Source: Nocardia sp. BSTN01
GTDB taxonomy: Bacteria; Actinomycetota; Actinomycetes; Mycobacteriales; Mycobacteriaceae
Direction: 5' to 3'
DNA: 64,000 bases
Assembly: GCF_015354405.1 (NCBI RefSeq)
Contig: NZ_JADKYP010000001.1
Location: forward strand, 124,001-188,000
Below are positions 1-9,448 of the stretch, piece after piece. Below the pieces are notes generated by a model. The model had not been told where the DNA came from, ran no database searches, and worked only from the letters and a program-made list of their open reading frames with translations. The position numbers were made by a program, and so were the translations under genes. Every line of letters starts with the position of its first letter. Position 1 is the stretch's first letter.

Positions 1-3000
1 CTACCGCACCGGCGACGTGGTGCGCTGGCGCCGCGGCGAACCGGTGGTGGAATATGTGGGCCGCAACGACTTCCAGGTCAAGATCCGCGGTCTGCGTATC
101 GAACTGGGCGAGATCGACAGCGCGCTGATCGATCAGCCCGGTGTCGACTTCGCGGTCACCGTGGGGCACCGCACCGCGACGGGCACGACGATTCTCGTCT
201 CGTATGTGCGCTCGGCCGCCGGTGTGCCGCTGGATACCGAGACGCTGACCGCCGAACTCGCCGCGCGGCTGCCGGAGTACATGGTTCCGACGGCGATCGT
301 GGTTCTGGACGAGATTCCGCTGACCCCGGTCGGCAAACTCGATCGCAAGGCCCTGCCGGAGCCGGTCCTGGAGGCCAAGCGCTACCGCGCACCGCAGACC
401 GCCACCGAACAGGTGGTCGCCGAGGTGATCGGTGAGGTGCTGGGCGTCGATCGCGTCGGCGTGGACGACGACTTCTTCGCCCTCGGTGGCGACAGCATCG
501 TCTCCATCCAGGTCGTGTCGCGGGCGCGCGCCCGCGGCGTGCACTTCACCCCCCGCGACGTGTTCACCGCGCGCACGGTCGAGGCACTGGCCCGCGTGGC
601 CACCGTCGAGGCGGCGGCCGCCGCCGAGCAGTCCGGGCCGATGCCGTTGCCGCCGGCCGCGGTTCGTGCGCTGGAACTCGACCCCTCCGGTCGCGAGCTC
701 CGGGCGATCGCCCTCGATATTCCGGCCGACTGCAACCCCGAGCGGATCCGTGCGGCGGTGACGGGTGTACTCGAACGGCATGCCGTACTGTCCGCGCGGC
801 TCGATCTCGAGGCGGGCGCCCTGGTGATTCCGGAAACTCCCGTCCCGGCGGTCCTGCGGCAGTTCGTGCCCGGGCCCGACGCCGTCGACCTGGCGGTGCG
901 ATCGCTGAAGCAGGAGCTCGATCCGGCGGACGGGCGCACCATCGCCTTCGCGCTCATCGCGCCCACCGACCCGGGCGAATCCGTCGGCGCCGCAACGAGT
1001 CTGGTCGTCGCGGCGAGCGGGCTGGTGGTGGACGACACCTCCTGGCGCATCGTCGTCGACGAGTTGTCGGAGTCGTGGGCGGGAGGACATTCCGCGCCCG
1101 CGGCCGTCGACGCCGGTCCGCTGGGCGTCGGTCGCGCGCTCGCGGCGAGTGCCGGAGCGGCCGAGACCGTGGCGCAGCTCGGCTGGTGGCGGCGTCATCT
1201 CGCCTCCGCACCCGCCGATGCGCCGGTCGAGGGCATCGATCTGGCGGCGCGCGGGCGGGTCTCGCTGGTCATCACCGCCGAGGGCGCGGCCGCCGTGGAC
1301 GCGGTCGCGCACGCCTATCACGCCACCATCGAGGATGTGCTGCTCACCGCCTTCGCGCTGGCGCAGGAGCGGGGCGCCCGGGCCGATGCCGGCGATCTGA
1401 TCGGCACCGTCGTGCGGTTGGCGGCCGACGGCCGTGCGGTCGCCGGCGCCGAATCCGCCGGGACAGTCGGTGGTTTCACCTCCACCTATCCGTTGCTGGT
1501 CGGCCTCACCGGTATCGATGTCGAGCAGGCGCTGCTCGGTCACCGCGCGGCCGGCGACGCCATCGCGCAGATCAAGGAGTTGCGCCGCGCGGTGCCCGAT
1601 TCGGGTGTCGGCTACGGTCTGCTGCGGTATCTCAACGCCGACACCGCGCCCGCACTGGCCGCGGCCCCGCAGGGCCGCACCGCGTTCCGCTACCGCGATC
1701 TGCGTCCGGCCCGGCCGTACCCGCACCTGCCCGCGGCCGATCTGCTGCTCGACATCACCGTCGACGCCACCGAGGACGGACTGCTGGCGCGCTTCGATTA
1801 CGCGGCAGCCGTTTTCACCGTCGACCAGGTGAAGGAGTTCGCCGGGCTGTGGGTGCGGGCGCTGGGCGGTCTCGCCGAGCACGGAACCCGTGCCGACGCC
1901 GGTGGTTTCACCGTGTCCGACTTCGAGCTGGTCCGCCTGGACGCCGCCGATATCGCGAAGTTGTCGCAGGACTACCCGGATCTGGCCGATGTCTGGCCGG
2001 TGACGCCACTGCAGTCGGGCATGCTGTTCCACGCCCTGCTGGCCGACACCTCGACCGACGTCTACATCACCCAGTTCACCCTGGATCTGGGCGGTGCGGT
2101 GGACGAGCGGCGGCTGCGCGCGGCCGCACAGGCCGTGCTGGACCGGCACGACAATCTGCGGGTCGCCTTCGCCGCCGACGCCACCGGGAATCCGGTGCAG
2201 GTGGTGCTCGATCGCGTCGACGTACCCTGGCGCAGTATCGATCTCAGCCACCTGGCGCCCGAGGCCGCCGAGGCCGAAGCGGTCCGGATGTGTGAACTCG
2301 ACTACGGCCGGCGGTTCGCGATGGACCGGGCGCCGCTGCTGCGGTTCAGCCTGTTCCGTCTCGGCGCCGACGCCTACCGGCTGCTCGTCACCAGCCACCA
2401 CATCCTCATCGACGGCTGGTCGACACCGCTGCTCATGCAGGATCTGCTCACGCTCTACGCGGTGGGCGCGCGGTCGCGGCAGCTGCCGTCGGCCGGGTCC
2501 TACGGTGACTATCTGCGCTGGCTGATCTCCCAGGATCCGGCGGCCGCGCGGGCGCAATGGCAGCGTGCGCTGGACGGGATCACCGAGCCGACGCCGCTGG
2601 CGCCGGTCGACCCGAGCCGGGAGATCTCCGCGGGTGTGGGCGAAATCGGCTTCGAGCTGTCGGTCGCCGACACCACCGAGCTGACCCGGCTCGCCGCCCG
2701 GCTCGGTGTCACGGTCAACACCGTGGTGCAGGCGGCGTGGGGTCTGCTCATCGGTCGCAGCATCGATCGCGACGACGTCGTCTTCGGCGCCACGGTATCC
2801 GGGCGCCCGCCCGCGCTGCCGGGTGTGGAGACGATGGTCGGATTGTTCCTCAACGCCATTCCGGTCCGGGTGCGCCTGGGCGCCACCGACACGCTGGCCG
2901 GCCTGCTGAGCCAGTTGCAGGCCGAACAGGCGGCGCTGCTGGACTTCCACTACCTGGGCCTGAGCGATATCCAGCAGGCCGTCGGGGTGGAAGGGCTGTT

Positions 3001-5926
3001 CGACTCGCTGGTGGTGTTCGAATCCTTCCCGGTCGATCGCGACGGACTCGACCGTGTCGGCTCGATCGACGGTATGCACGTCACCGGCATCGGCGCGGTC
3101 AACGGCACGCACTATCCGGTGACGGTGATCGTGGTGCTGGACAACCAGCTCCGGATCAGCCTGAAGTATCTGCGCGACGTCTTCGACGAGGCGGCGGCGC
3201 AGGCGCTGTCGCAGCGGCTCGCGGCGCTCATCGGCCGCTTCACCGATACGCCGCAGGCTCGGGTCGCCGATGTCGAGGCACTGCTCGAGGGCGAGCGCGC
3301 CGCACTGGAGGCCCGCAACGCCACCGATGTGCCGCAGCTGCGCGATCAGGCGACGCTGCTGAGTCTGTTCGACGAGCAGGTGACCCGCACCCCGCAGGCG
3401 CCGGCGCTGCATTTCGGCGACGTGACGCTGAGCTACCGCGAGCTGGATCTGCGCTCGCGCGCCCTCGCCGCCGAACTGATCGGCCGGGGGGTGGAGCCGA
3501 ATTCGCTGGTGGCCGTGGCCATGCGGCGGTCGATCGACCTGGTGGTCGGCATCTACGCGGTGCTGCGAACGGGTGCGGGTTATGTCCCCGTCGACCCGGA
3601 TCACCCGGCCGAGCGCAACGAGTTCGTGCTGGCCAACGCCCGTCCGGTGTGTGTGCTGACCACGGGCCGCGACGGCTTCGCCACCGACAGCGGGGTCCCG
3701 GTCGTCGACATCTCCGGTTTGGACGGGGAGCCGGAATCCGTTGCGGCGCTGCAGTTCCCGTACGTCCATCCGGATGCGGTGGCCTATGTCATCCACACCT
3801 CCGGCTCGACCGGCCGGCCGAAGGGCGTGGTGATCACGCACCGGCAGATGACCAATCAGTTCCGGTGGGCGCAGCGGACCTATCCGCACGACACCGGCGA
3901 CGTCGTCCTGCACAAGACGCCGATCACCTTCGACATCTCGACGTGGGAGTTGTTCTGGCCGTTGCAGACCGGTGCGGCGATCGTGATCGCCGAGCCGGAC
4001 GGCCACCGCGATCCGGCGTATCTGTCGCAGGTGATCGAACAGCGCTCGGTGAGCACGGTGCACTTCGTGCCCTCCATGTTGGACGCGTTCCTGGATCCGG
4101 CCGCGAATGCGGCGGTGACCCGCGGTTATCCGTCGCTGCGGCGGGTCTTCGCCGCCGGTGAGGCGCTGTCGGCGGAGACGGCGCAGCGATTCGGCGCCAC
4201 CCTTGGGGAAGCCGAACTGGTGAACTGGTACGGCCCGGCCGAGGCCACCGTGGTCACCGCCTGGCCCGCCGGGAACGCCGACGGTGTCGCCGTTCCGATC
4301 GGCACGCCGGTCGCCAATACCCGGGTGTACGTGCTGGATCGGCAGCTGCGGCCGGTGCCGCCGGGCTCGCCCGGTGAGCTCTACGTGGCCGGTGTGCAGC
4401 TGGCCCGCGGCTATCTCGGCGCACCCGCGCTGACCGCCGAACGGTTCGTCGCCCACGAGGGCGGGCAGCGGCTCTACCGCACCGGCGATATCGTGCGCTG
4501 GCGCGAAACCGGCGCCGGCGCGGCACTGGAATATTTGGGCCGCAGCGATTTCCAGATCAAACTACGTGGTCAGCGCATCGAGCTCGGAGAGATCGAGGCG
4601 GTGCTGGCGGGCTTCGCGCCGGTGCGGCATGCCGTGGTGTCCCTGGTGCGCAGCTCGTCGGGTGACCGCCTGGTCGCCTACGTGGTGCCCGACCGGGGCG
4701 CGATCGAGGAGGCCGAGTTGCTGGCCTATGCGCGAGAGTCGTTGCCCGCGTACATGATTCCGGCGGCCGTGGTGGTGCTCGACGCGCTGCCGCTCAATGC
4801 CAGCGGCAAACTCGATCGCAAGGCGCTGCCGGTGCCGCAGTTCTCCGGACGCCCCTACCGGGCGCCGTCGACACCGCTGGAGGAGGCGATCGCCGGCGTC
4901 TTCGCCGAGGTGCTGGGCGCCGACCGGGTCGGCCTGGACGACGACTTCTTCGATCTGGGCGGCAATTCCCTGGTCGCGACCCGGGCGGTGAGCCGGTTGC
5001 GCACGCTCACCGGCGTCGAGGTCCGGGTGCAGTGGTTCTTCCTCGGATCCACCGTCGCCGCCCTCGCGCAGCGCATCGTCGCGGCGATGAGCGACGAGCA
5101 CGACTACGACCTGGAATCGGATGCCGCACTCGGTGTGCTGCTGCCGATCCGGGCGCAGGGCGAGGGTGAGACGCTGTTCTGCATCCACCCGATGTACGGA
5201 CTGTCCTGGTGCTACGCGGGTCTGACCCGGTACGTCGCGGACCGGCCGATTCTGGGCGTGCAGTCGCCGGCGCTGTCGGAGGACGGCTACCTGCCGGAAT
5301 CGTTGCAGGAGATGGCCGATCGCTACGTCGCCGAGATTCGCGCGGTGCAGCCGCACGGCCCGTATCACCTGCTCGGCTGGTCGCTGGGCGGTGTGCTGGC
5401 CCATGCCGTCGCGACCACGCTGCAGGCGGCGGGTGAGCAGGTCGGCTCGTTGAGCATGCTCGACAGCCACGCCGAGATCGACGTCGCCGATTTCCGGACC
5501 GCGATCCGGGAAGCGCTGGCGGAGATCGGCATCGGCGCCGAGGCCCTGGTCGGCAACGGCGACATCCACGACCTCAGCGAGGAGGCGGTGGCCGCCCTGC
5601 ACGCCACCATCCCGCCGGATATGGCCGTGCTGACGCCGGACCGGGTACGCCGCATCTACCGCAGTGCGGTGCGGTCGGCGGAGTTGATCGCCGAACATCG
5701 GCCGGACGTATATCGCGGCCGCCTGCACTATTTCAGCGCGGCCGGACACGAAACGGCGGCGCAGAACTGGCGGCCCTACGTCGAGGGCGAGATCGCCGAT
5801 CATCGGGTCGGCGTCGCTCACGACCAGATGACCTCGCCGTCGGCGCTGGCCGAACTCGGGCCGGTGCTCGCGCGAGTGCTGGCGCGCGGGGCCGGTCCTC
5901 GCCCGGAGGGGCCGTCTCCGGCATGA
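1..5926 (+). CDS. Non-ribosomal peptide synthetase, 3' part: (A)-PCP-E-like-C-A-PCP-TE
   Basis: The gene is cut by the left edge: the frame is open from base 2 and the first residues are the A8 core of an adenylation domain (YRTGDVV), so the real start is upstream. Counting from base 17, the order is A-domain tail with the A10 Lys (PVGKLDRKALPEP, about residues 100-120), carrier protein with the pantetheine Ser in GGDSI (about 160), epimerization-like domain (205-640), condensation domain with intact HHILIDG (655-1090), a full adenylation domain (1115-1600), a second carrier (GGNSL) and a type I thioesterase (1710-1969) with nucleophile GWSLGG (about S1789) and a likely His at VAHDQ. It is therefore the chain-terminating NRPS of a peptide assembly line. 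The last A-domain pocket read by eye (D-I-W-H-F-A-W-V-V) resembles the serine pocket in its first five positions but not at the end, so I assign no substrate. The E-like domain has lost its catalytic motifs. It lies over 30 kb from the siderophore NRPS genes, so a separate product is more likely. Confidence 0.93.
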   Translation, partial: YRTGDVVRWRRGEPVVEYVGRNDFQVKIRGLRIELGEIDSALIDQPGVDFAVTVGHRTATGTTILVSYVRSAAGVPLDTETLTAELAARLPEYMVPTAIVVLDEIPLTPVGKLDRKALPEPVLEAKRYRAPQTATEQVVAEVIGEVLGVDRVGVDDDFFALGGDSIVSIQVVSRARARGVHFTPRDVFTARTVEALARVATVEAAAAAEQSGPMPLPPAAVRALELDPSGRELRAIALDIPADCNPERIRAAVTGVLERHAVLSARLDLEAGALVIPETPVPAVLRQFVPGPDAVDLAVRSLKQELDPADGRTIAFALIAPTDPGESVGAATSLVVAASGLVVDDTSWRIVVDELSESWAGGHSAPAAVDAGPLGVGRALAASAGAAETVAQLGWWRRHLASAPADAPVEGIDLAARGRVSLVITAEGAAAVDAVAHAYHATIEDVLLTAFALAQERGARADAGDLIGTVVRLAADGRAVAGAESAGTVGGFTSTYPLLVGLTGIDVEQALLGHRAAGDAIAQIKELRRAVPDSGVGYGLLRYLNADTAPALAAAPQGRTAFRYRDLRPARPYPHLPAADLLLDITVDATEDGLLARFDYAAAVFTVDQVKEFAGLWVRALGGLAEHGTRADAGGFTVSDFELVRLDAADIAKLSQDYPDLADVWPVTPLQSGMLFHALLADTSTDVYITQFTLDLGGAVDERRLRAAAQAVLDRHDNLRVAFAADATGNPVQVVLDRVDVPWRSIDLSHLAPEAAEAEAVRMCELDYGRRFAMDRAPLLRFSLFRLGADAYRLLVTSHHILIDGWSTPLLMQDLLTLYAVGARSRQLPSAGSYGDYLRWLISQDPAAARAQWQRALDGITEPTPLAPVDPSREISAGVGEIGFELSVADTTELTRLAARLGVTVNTVVQAAWGLLIGRSIDRDDVVFGATVSGRPPALPGVETMVGLFLNAIPVRVRLGATDTLAGLLSQLQAEQAALLDFHYLGLSDIQQAVGVEGLFDSLVVFESFPVDRDGLDRVGSIDGMHVTGIGAVNGTHYPVTVIVVLDNQLRISLKYLRDVFDEAAAQALSQRLAALIGRFTDTPQARVADVEALLEGERAALEARNATDVPQLRDQATLLSLFDEQVTRTPQAPALHFGDVTLSYRELDLRSRALAAELIGRGVEPNSLVAVAMRRSIDLVVGIYAVLRTGAGYVPVDPDHPAERNEFVLANARPVCVLTTGRDGFATDSGVPVVDISGLDGEPESVAALQFPYVHPDAVAYVIHTSGSTGRPKGVVITHRQMTNQFRWAQRTYPHDTGDVVLHKTPITFDISTWELFWPLQTGAAIVIAEPDGHRDPAYLSQVIEQRSVSTVHFVPSMLDAFLDPAANAAVTRGYPSLRRVFAAGEALSAETAQRFGATLGEAELVNWYGPAEATVVTAWPAGNADGVAVPIGTPVANTRVYVLDRQLRPVPPGSPGELYVAGVQLARGYLGAPALTAERFVAHEGGQRLYRTGDIVRWRETGAGAALEYLGRSDFQIKLRGQRIELGEIEAVLAGFAPVRHAVVSLVRSSSGDRLVAYVVPDRGAIEEAELLAYARESLPAYMIPAAVVVLDALPLNASGKLDRKALPVPQFSGRPYRAPSTPLEEAIAGVFAEVLGADRVGLDDDFFDLGGNSLVATRAVSRLRTLTGVEVRVQWFFLGSTVAALAQRIVAAMSDEHDYDLESDAALGVLLPIRAQGEGETLFCIHPMYGLSWCYAGLTRYVADRPILGVQSPALSEDGYLPESLQEMADRYVAEIRAVQPHGPYHLLGWSLGGVLAHAVATTLQAAGEQVGSLSMLDSHAEIDVADFRTAIREALAEIGIGAEALVGNGDIHDLSEEAVAALHATIPPDMAVLTPDRVRRIYRSAVRSAELIAEHRPDVYRGRLHYFSAAGHETAAQNWRPYVEGEIADHRVGVAHDQMTSPSALAELGPVLARVLARGAGPRPEGPSPA

Positions 5927-5953
5927 TGGGCGGCGCATACGTAACGGACCGGT

Positions 5954-5969
5954 CTGGTCAGACGACTAG
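5954..5969. promoter_or_regulatory. Inverted repeat CTGGTC-AGAC-GACTAG, candidate operator
   Basis: A 16-bp near-perfect inverted repeat (arms CTGGTC and GACTAG, one mismatch) lies in the 149-base gap before the mycolyltransferase. It overlaps a possible -10 hexamer TAGATA at 5967-5972. The TGGTC...GACTA geometry resembles GntR/FadR-type sites. No such regulator is encoded nearby, so the binding protein is unknown. Confidence 0.35.
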
Positions 5970-6075
5970 ATAGGCCGTAGGGTCGGGCGAGGTCTCGACC
6001 GTCCGGGTGGCGCCTCGCCGGGCGCCCCACGGAAGAGCTGAAACCGAATTCGAGCAGATAGCGAAGGTGTGAACA

Positions 6076-7149
6076 TTGATTCGTCGACACTTCCGGCGTA
6101 GTGGTCTGAGAGCTGCTGCCGTGCTCGCGGCCACCGGAGTCCTCACAGGCGTCGTGGCCGGAGTCGGCGCAACGTCCGCCTCGGCGGACGATCCGGTCAT
6201 CGCCTCGAAGTCTCTGTTGGCCGACCCGCAGTCGCCCGACGGATCGCGGATCGAGAAGGCCACCTACAAGGACGACCGCAGCATCCGGCTGTACGTCCAC
6301 TCGGCGGCGATGAACCGCACCTTCCCGGTCGATGTGCAGCGCCCCGCCGACGCCTCGGTGCCGCGCCCGACCCTGTATCTGCTCAACGGCGCGGGCGGCG
6401 GCGAGGACGACGCGTCGTGGCAGAAGAAGACCGATATCGTCAACGGCTTCCTGTCCGACAAGAACGTCAACGTCGTGCAGCCCATCGGCGGTAAGTGGAG
6501 CTACTACACCGACTGGCTGAAGGACGACCCGAGCCTGGGCCGCAACAAGTGGAAGACCTTCTTCACCGAGGAGCTGCCCCCGCTGATCGACGGCGCGCTG
6601 GGCACCAACGGCGTCAATGCCATTGCCGGCCTGTCGACTTCGGGCACGTCGGTGCTGAACCTGGCGATCGCCAAGCCGGGCCTGTACAAGTCGGTGGCCG
6701 CCTACTCCGGCTGCGCGGAGACCAGCACCGAGGTCGGCCGCGAAGCGGTGAAGCTGACCGTCAACACCTGGGGCGGCGGCGACGTGCGCAACATGTACGG
6801 CGAGGACGACAACCCGGCCTGGCAGGACAACGACCCGCTGCTGCACGCCGAGCAGCTGCGCGGCGCGAACCTGTACATCTCCTCGGGTAACGGCCTGCCC
6901 GGCCAGTGGGACACCCTCAACGGCCCCTACACCCTGCCCGGCGCCTACGGTCTGGGCAACCAGCTCGTCGTCGGCGGCGTGATCGAGGCCGCGACCAACT
7001 ACTGCAGCCACGACCTGCAGGGCAAACTGGACTCGCTGAACATTCCGGCGACCTACAACTTCCGCAGCTCGGGCACCCACTCGTGGGGCTACTGGCACGA
7101 CGACTTCCTCGACTCGTGGCCGGTGCTGGCCCGCGGTCTGGGCATCTGA
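6076..7149 (+). CDS. Secreted mycolyltransferase / antigen 85-type esterase
   Basis: A 357-residue exported protein of the antigen 85 (FbpA/B/C) alpha/beta-hydrolase family, which transfers mycolic acids onto trehalose and arabinogalactan at the cell envelope. It starts at a TTG preceded by GAAGGTG. A Sec signal peptide follows: an Arg-rich N-terminus, a hydrophobic run and a cleavage site near TSASA-DD (about residue 38). The nucleophile Ser lies in AGLSTSG (about S187) and the C-terminal His in THSWGYW, as in the family. A paralogue is encoded at 18594-19649 and shares blocks such as LYLL(N/L)GAGGG, PIGG(K/M) and THSWGYW. The presence of this family implies a mycolate-containing cell wall. 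Which acceptor it prefers cannot be told from sequence. Confidence 0.88.
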   Translation: MIRRHFRRSGLRAAAVLAATGVLTGVVAGVGATSASADDPVIASKSLLADPQSPDGSRIEKATYKDDRSIRLYVHSAAMNRTFPVDVQRPADASVPRPTLYLLNGAGGGEDDASWQKKTDIVNGFLSDKNVNVVQPIGGKWSYYTDWLKDDPSLGRNKWKTFFTEELPPLIDGALGTNGVNAIAGLSTSGTSVLNLAIAKPGLYKSVAAYSGCAETSTEVGREAVKLTVNTWGGGDVRNMYGEDDNPAWQDNDPLLHAEQLRGANLYISSGNGLPGQWDTLNGPYTLPGAYGLGNQLVVGGVIEAATNYCSHDLQGKLDSLNIPATYNFRSSGTHSWGYWHDDFLDSWPVLARGLGI

Positions 7150-7168
7150 CCGCCTCACACGGACCACC

Positions 7169-7214
7169 GGATCCGCCTCGATCGCCCTCGCGATCGGGGC
7201 GGATTCGTCTTTTT
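7169..7214 (+). terminator. Rho-independent-type terminator after mycolyltransferase
   Basis: A 16-bp stem (7169-7184 pairing with 7191-7206, two mismatches/wobbles) with a 6-base loop is followed by GTCTTTTT. It lies 20 bases after the mycolyltransferase stop and before mntH, so the two genes are probably separate transcripts. Confidence 0.75.
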
Positions 7215-7262
7215 CCGAGGGTTGGCTCACTAAAAAGTTCGGTCGCCCGTAAACTATTCTTC

Positions 7263-8510
7263 ATGGATGCGATCACCGTCGAATCCGGGCCGGCGAGCCG
7301 GAATCGGCTGCGTTCGCTCGTGGTCCTGCTGGGCCCGGCGTTCGTGGCGGCGATCGCCTATGTCGATCCCGGCAATGTGGCCTCCAATATCAGCGCCGGC
7401 GCGCAGTACGGCTATCTGCTGGTGTGGGTGGTCGTCATGGCGAATGTGATGGCCGCGCTGGTGCAGTATCTGTCGGCGAAACTGGGCGTGGTGACCGGCC
7501 GCTCATTACCGCAGATCGTGCGCGAACGAGCCGGGCGCCCGGTCCGGCTGGCCTACTGGGGACAGGCCGAATTGGCCGCGATGGCAACCGATCTCGCCGA
7601 AGTCGTCGGCGGCGCCATCGCCTTGAACCTGCTGTTCGGACTGCCGCTGCTGCTCGGCGGCGTGATCACCGGCGTCGTGTCGATGGCCTTGCTGGCCGTG
7701 CAGAACCGCCGCGGGCAGCAGCCGTTCGAGCGCGTGATCATCGGCCTGCTGGCGGTGATCGCGATCGGCTTCCTGGCCGGTGTGGTGATCTCGCCGCCCT
7801 CGCCGTCCGGCGTGGCCGGCGGGCTGGTGCCGCATTTCGAGGGTGCGCAGAGCGTGCTGCTCGCCGCCGCGATGATCGGCGCCACGGTGATGCCGCACGC
7901 GATCTATCTGCACTCCGGCCTGACTCGGGACCGGCACGGCCGCACCGAGCCGGGCCCGCGCCGCAGCCGCCTGTTGCGCGCGACCCGGATGGACGTCGGT
8001 CTGGCGATGATCATCGCCGGTGCGGTCAATCTGGCGATGCTGCTGATGGCCGCCGCCACGCTCGGCGGCCGCGATATCGACTCGATCGAATCCGCGCACG
8101 CCGCGGTCCGCGAGGTCCTCGGCCCCTGGGCCGCCCTGCTGCTGGCCGTGGCCCTGCTGGCCTCCGGCCTGGCGTCCACCTCGGTGGGCGCCTACGCCGG
8201 CGCGATGATCATGGACGGGCTGCTTCGCCGTAAGGTCCCACTGTTGTTTCGCCGTGTGGTGACCTTGGTTCCCGCTCTGCTCATCCTCGCCGCCGGCGTC
8301 GACCCCACCCGCGCCCTGATCGTCTCGCAGGTGGTGCTGTCCTTCGGCATCCCGTTCGCGCTGATCCCGTTGGTGCGGTTCACGAGTGATCGCGTGCTGA
8401 TGGGTGCGGACGCCAATCATCGCGCGACCACCGCGGCCGCGTGGCTGATCGCCGCGGTGATCAGCGCCTTGAACCTGCTGCTGATCTATCTGACGGTGGC
8501 CGGTGGCTAG
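7263..8510 (+). CDS. mntH: NRAMP-family divalent metal transporter (MntH-like)
   Basis: A 415-residue polytopic inner-membrane protein of the NRAMP family, which imports Mn2+ (and Fe2+) with protons. The two metal-binding signatures are present: DPGN in the first helix (AYVDPGNVASNIS) and MPH in the sixth (ATVMPHAIYLHSG). About eleven hydrophobic segments are visible. I start it at the ATG 7263 because the protein begins cleanly with the family N-terminus there; the frame is open further upstream into the preceding gene but that part has no family similarity. No Shine-Dalgarno sequence is visible, and TAAACT at 7250-7255 sits 7 bases before the ATG, which suggests a leaderless mRNA. I see no clear MntR or iron box in the short promoter region. 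Confidence 0.92.
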   Translation: MDAITVESGPASRNRLRSLVVLLGPAFVAAIAYVDPGNVASNISAGAQYGYLLVWVVVMANVMAALVQYLSAKLGVVTGRSLPQIVRERAGRPVRLAYWGQAELAAMATDLAEVVGGAIALNLLFGLPLLLGGVITGVVSMALLAVQNRRGQQPFERVIIGLLAVIAIGFLAGVVISPPSPSGVAGGLVPHFEGAQSVLLAAAMIGATVMPHAIYLHSGLTRDRHGRTEPGPRRSRLLRATRMDVGLAMIIAGAVNLAMLLMAAATLGGRDIDSIESAHAAVREVLGPWAALLLAVALLASGLASTSVGAYAGAMIMDGLLRRKVPLLFRRVVTLVPALLILAAGVDPTRALIVSQVVLSFGIPFALIPLVRFTSDRVLMGADANHRATTAAAWLIAAVISALNLLLIYLTVAGG

Positions 8511-8516
8511 CGGCTG

Positions 8517-9383
8517 TCACGCCGTCGTCCGTCGATAATGCTCCGCGATCTCGTCGCTCGTGGTCACCCAGACGCCCGGATGGTTCACCACGTAGTCGAG
8601 CGCCTCGTCCAGATAGCGGTGCCGGAACGCCTGCCCGGTGACGAACGGGTGCAGCGCCAGCGTCAGCACCCGCCCACTGTCGGCGGAATCGGCGTAGAGC
8701 TGGTCGAGCTGGTCGCGGACCATGCGGACGAAATCGGGTCCGGTGAGGCCCTTGCTGACGAAGATGCCGATGTCGTTCAGTTCCACCGAATACGGAACAC
8801 TCAGCAGCCCGGGCACATTCAGCCGATAGGGCTGATCGTCGTTGGTCCAGTCGAGGACGTACTCGAGTCCCAGTTCGGCCAGCAGCTCCGGCGTGTGGAA
8901 GGTCTCGGTGAGGCCGGGCCCCATCCAGCCCCGGGGCCGGCGGCCGGTGGTCTTCTCGATGGTGGTGACGATATCGGTCAGGACCCGGCGTTCGTCGTCC
9001 AGCGACAGCCCGGTGTGCAGATGGCTGTTGCTGCTGCCGTGCGCGAGCCAATCCCAGCCGCGTTCCTTCCCCGCCGCGATGATCTGCGGATATCGTTCGC
9101 CCACATCGGAATTCAGCAGGGCGCTGGCCCGGATCCCGTACTTGTCGAGCAGCTGGATCTGGCGCCAGATACCCACCCGCGGTCCGTAGTCGCGCCAGCC
9201 GTAGTTCAGGGCGTCCGGTGTCAGGGCGGTGGTGCCCTCGTAGGTCGCGGTGCCCGGCAGGTCGACATAGAAATGTTCGATATTGAGGCCGACGTAGAAC
9301 GCGACTCGTTTACCCTCGGGCCAGTGGATCGGCTCGCGCTCGGTGATGGGGGAGTAGTCGTACAGTGTGATGTCCGTGCTCAT
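8517..9383 (-). CDS. Polysaccharide deacetylase-family protein
   Basis: A 288-residue protein of the NodB/PuuE polysaccharide-deacetylase superfamily. Features include a bait NSD motif (ALLNSDVGER) near residue 94, the HGSSNSH metal-site region near 115, RPRGWMGPGLTET and a late LALHPFVTG segment. There is no signal peptide, so a cytoplasmic amidohydrolase related to PuuE allantoinase-type enzymes is more likely than a cell-wall deacetylase. I start it at the ATG giving MSTDITLYDY; a start 8 codons further upstream is also possible and no strong ribosome binding site decides between them. It is divergent from the MerR gene, with only 65 bases between the starts, so the MerR protein may control it. 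The true substrate is unknown. Confidence 0.75.
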   Translation of the reverse strand: MSTDITLYDYSPITEREPIHWPEGKRVAFYVGLNIEHFYVDLPGTATYEGTTALTPDALNYGWRDYGPRVGIWRQIQLLDKYGIRASALLNSDVGERYPQIIAAGKERGWDWLAHGSSNSHLHTGLSLDDERRVLTDIVTTIEKTTGRRPRGWMGPGLTETFHTPELLAELGLEYVLDWTNDDQPYRLNVPGLLSVPYSVELNDIGIFVSKGLTGPDFVRMVRDQLDQLYADSADSGRVLTLALHPFVTGQAFRHRYLDEALDYVVNHPGVWVTTSDEIAEHYRRTTA

Positions 9384-9448
9384 GGCGGTATCGTCGAACC
9401 TTGCCATACATGTGAAGGTCAATCGAAAGCCGTTGTGAGGTAGGGCAT

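Noticed and set aside
4562-5938. Minus-strand open frame of 458 codons opposite the NRPS thioesterase
   Set aside because: Repetitive Arg/Gln/His-rich translation with no family motif; it is the shadow of the real gene.
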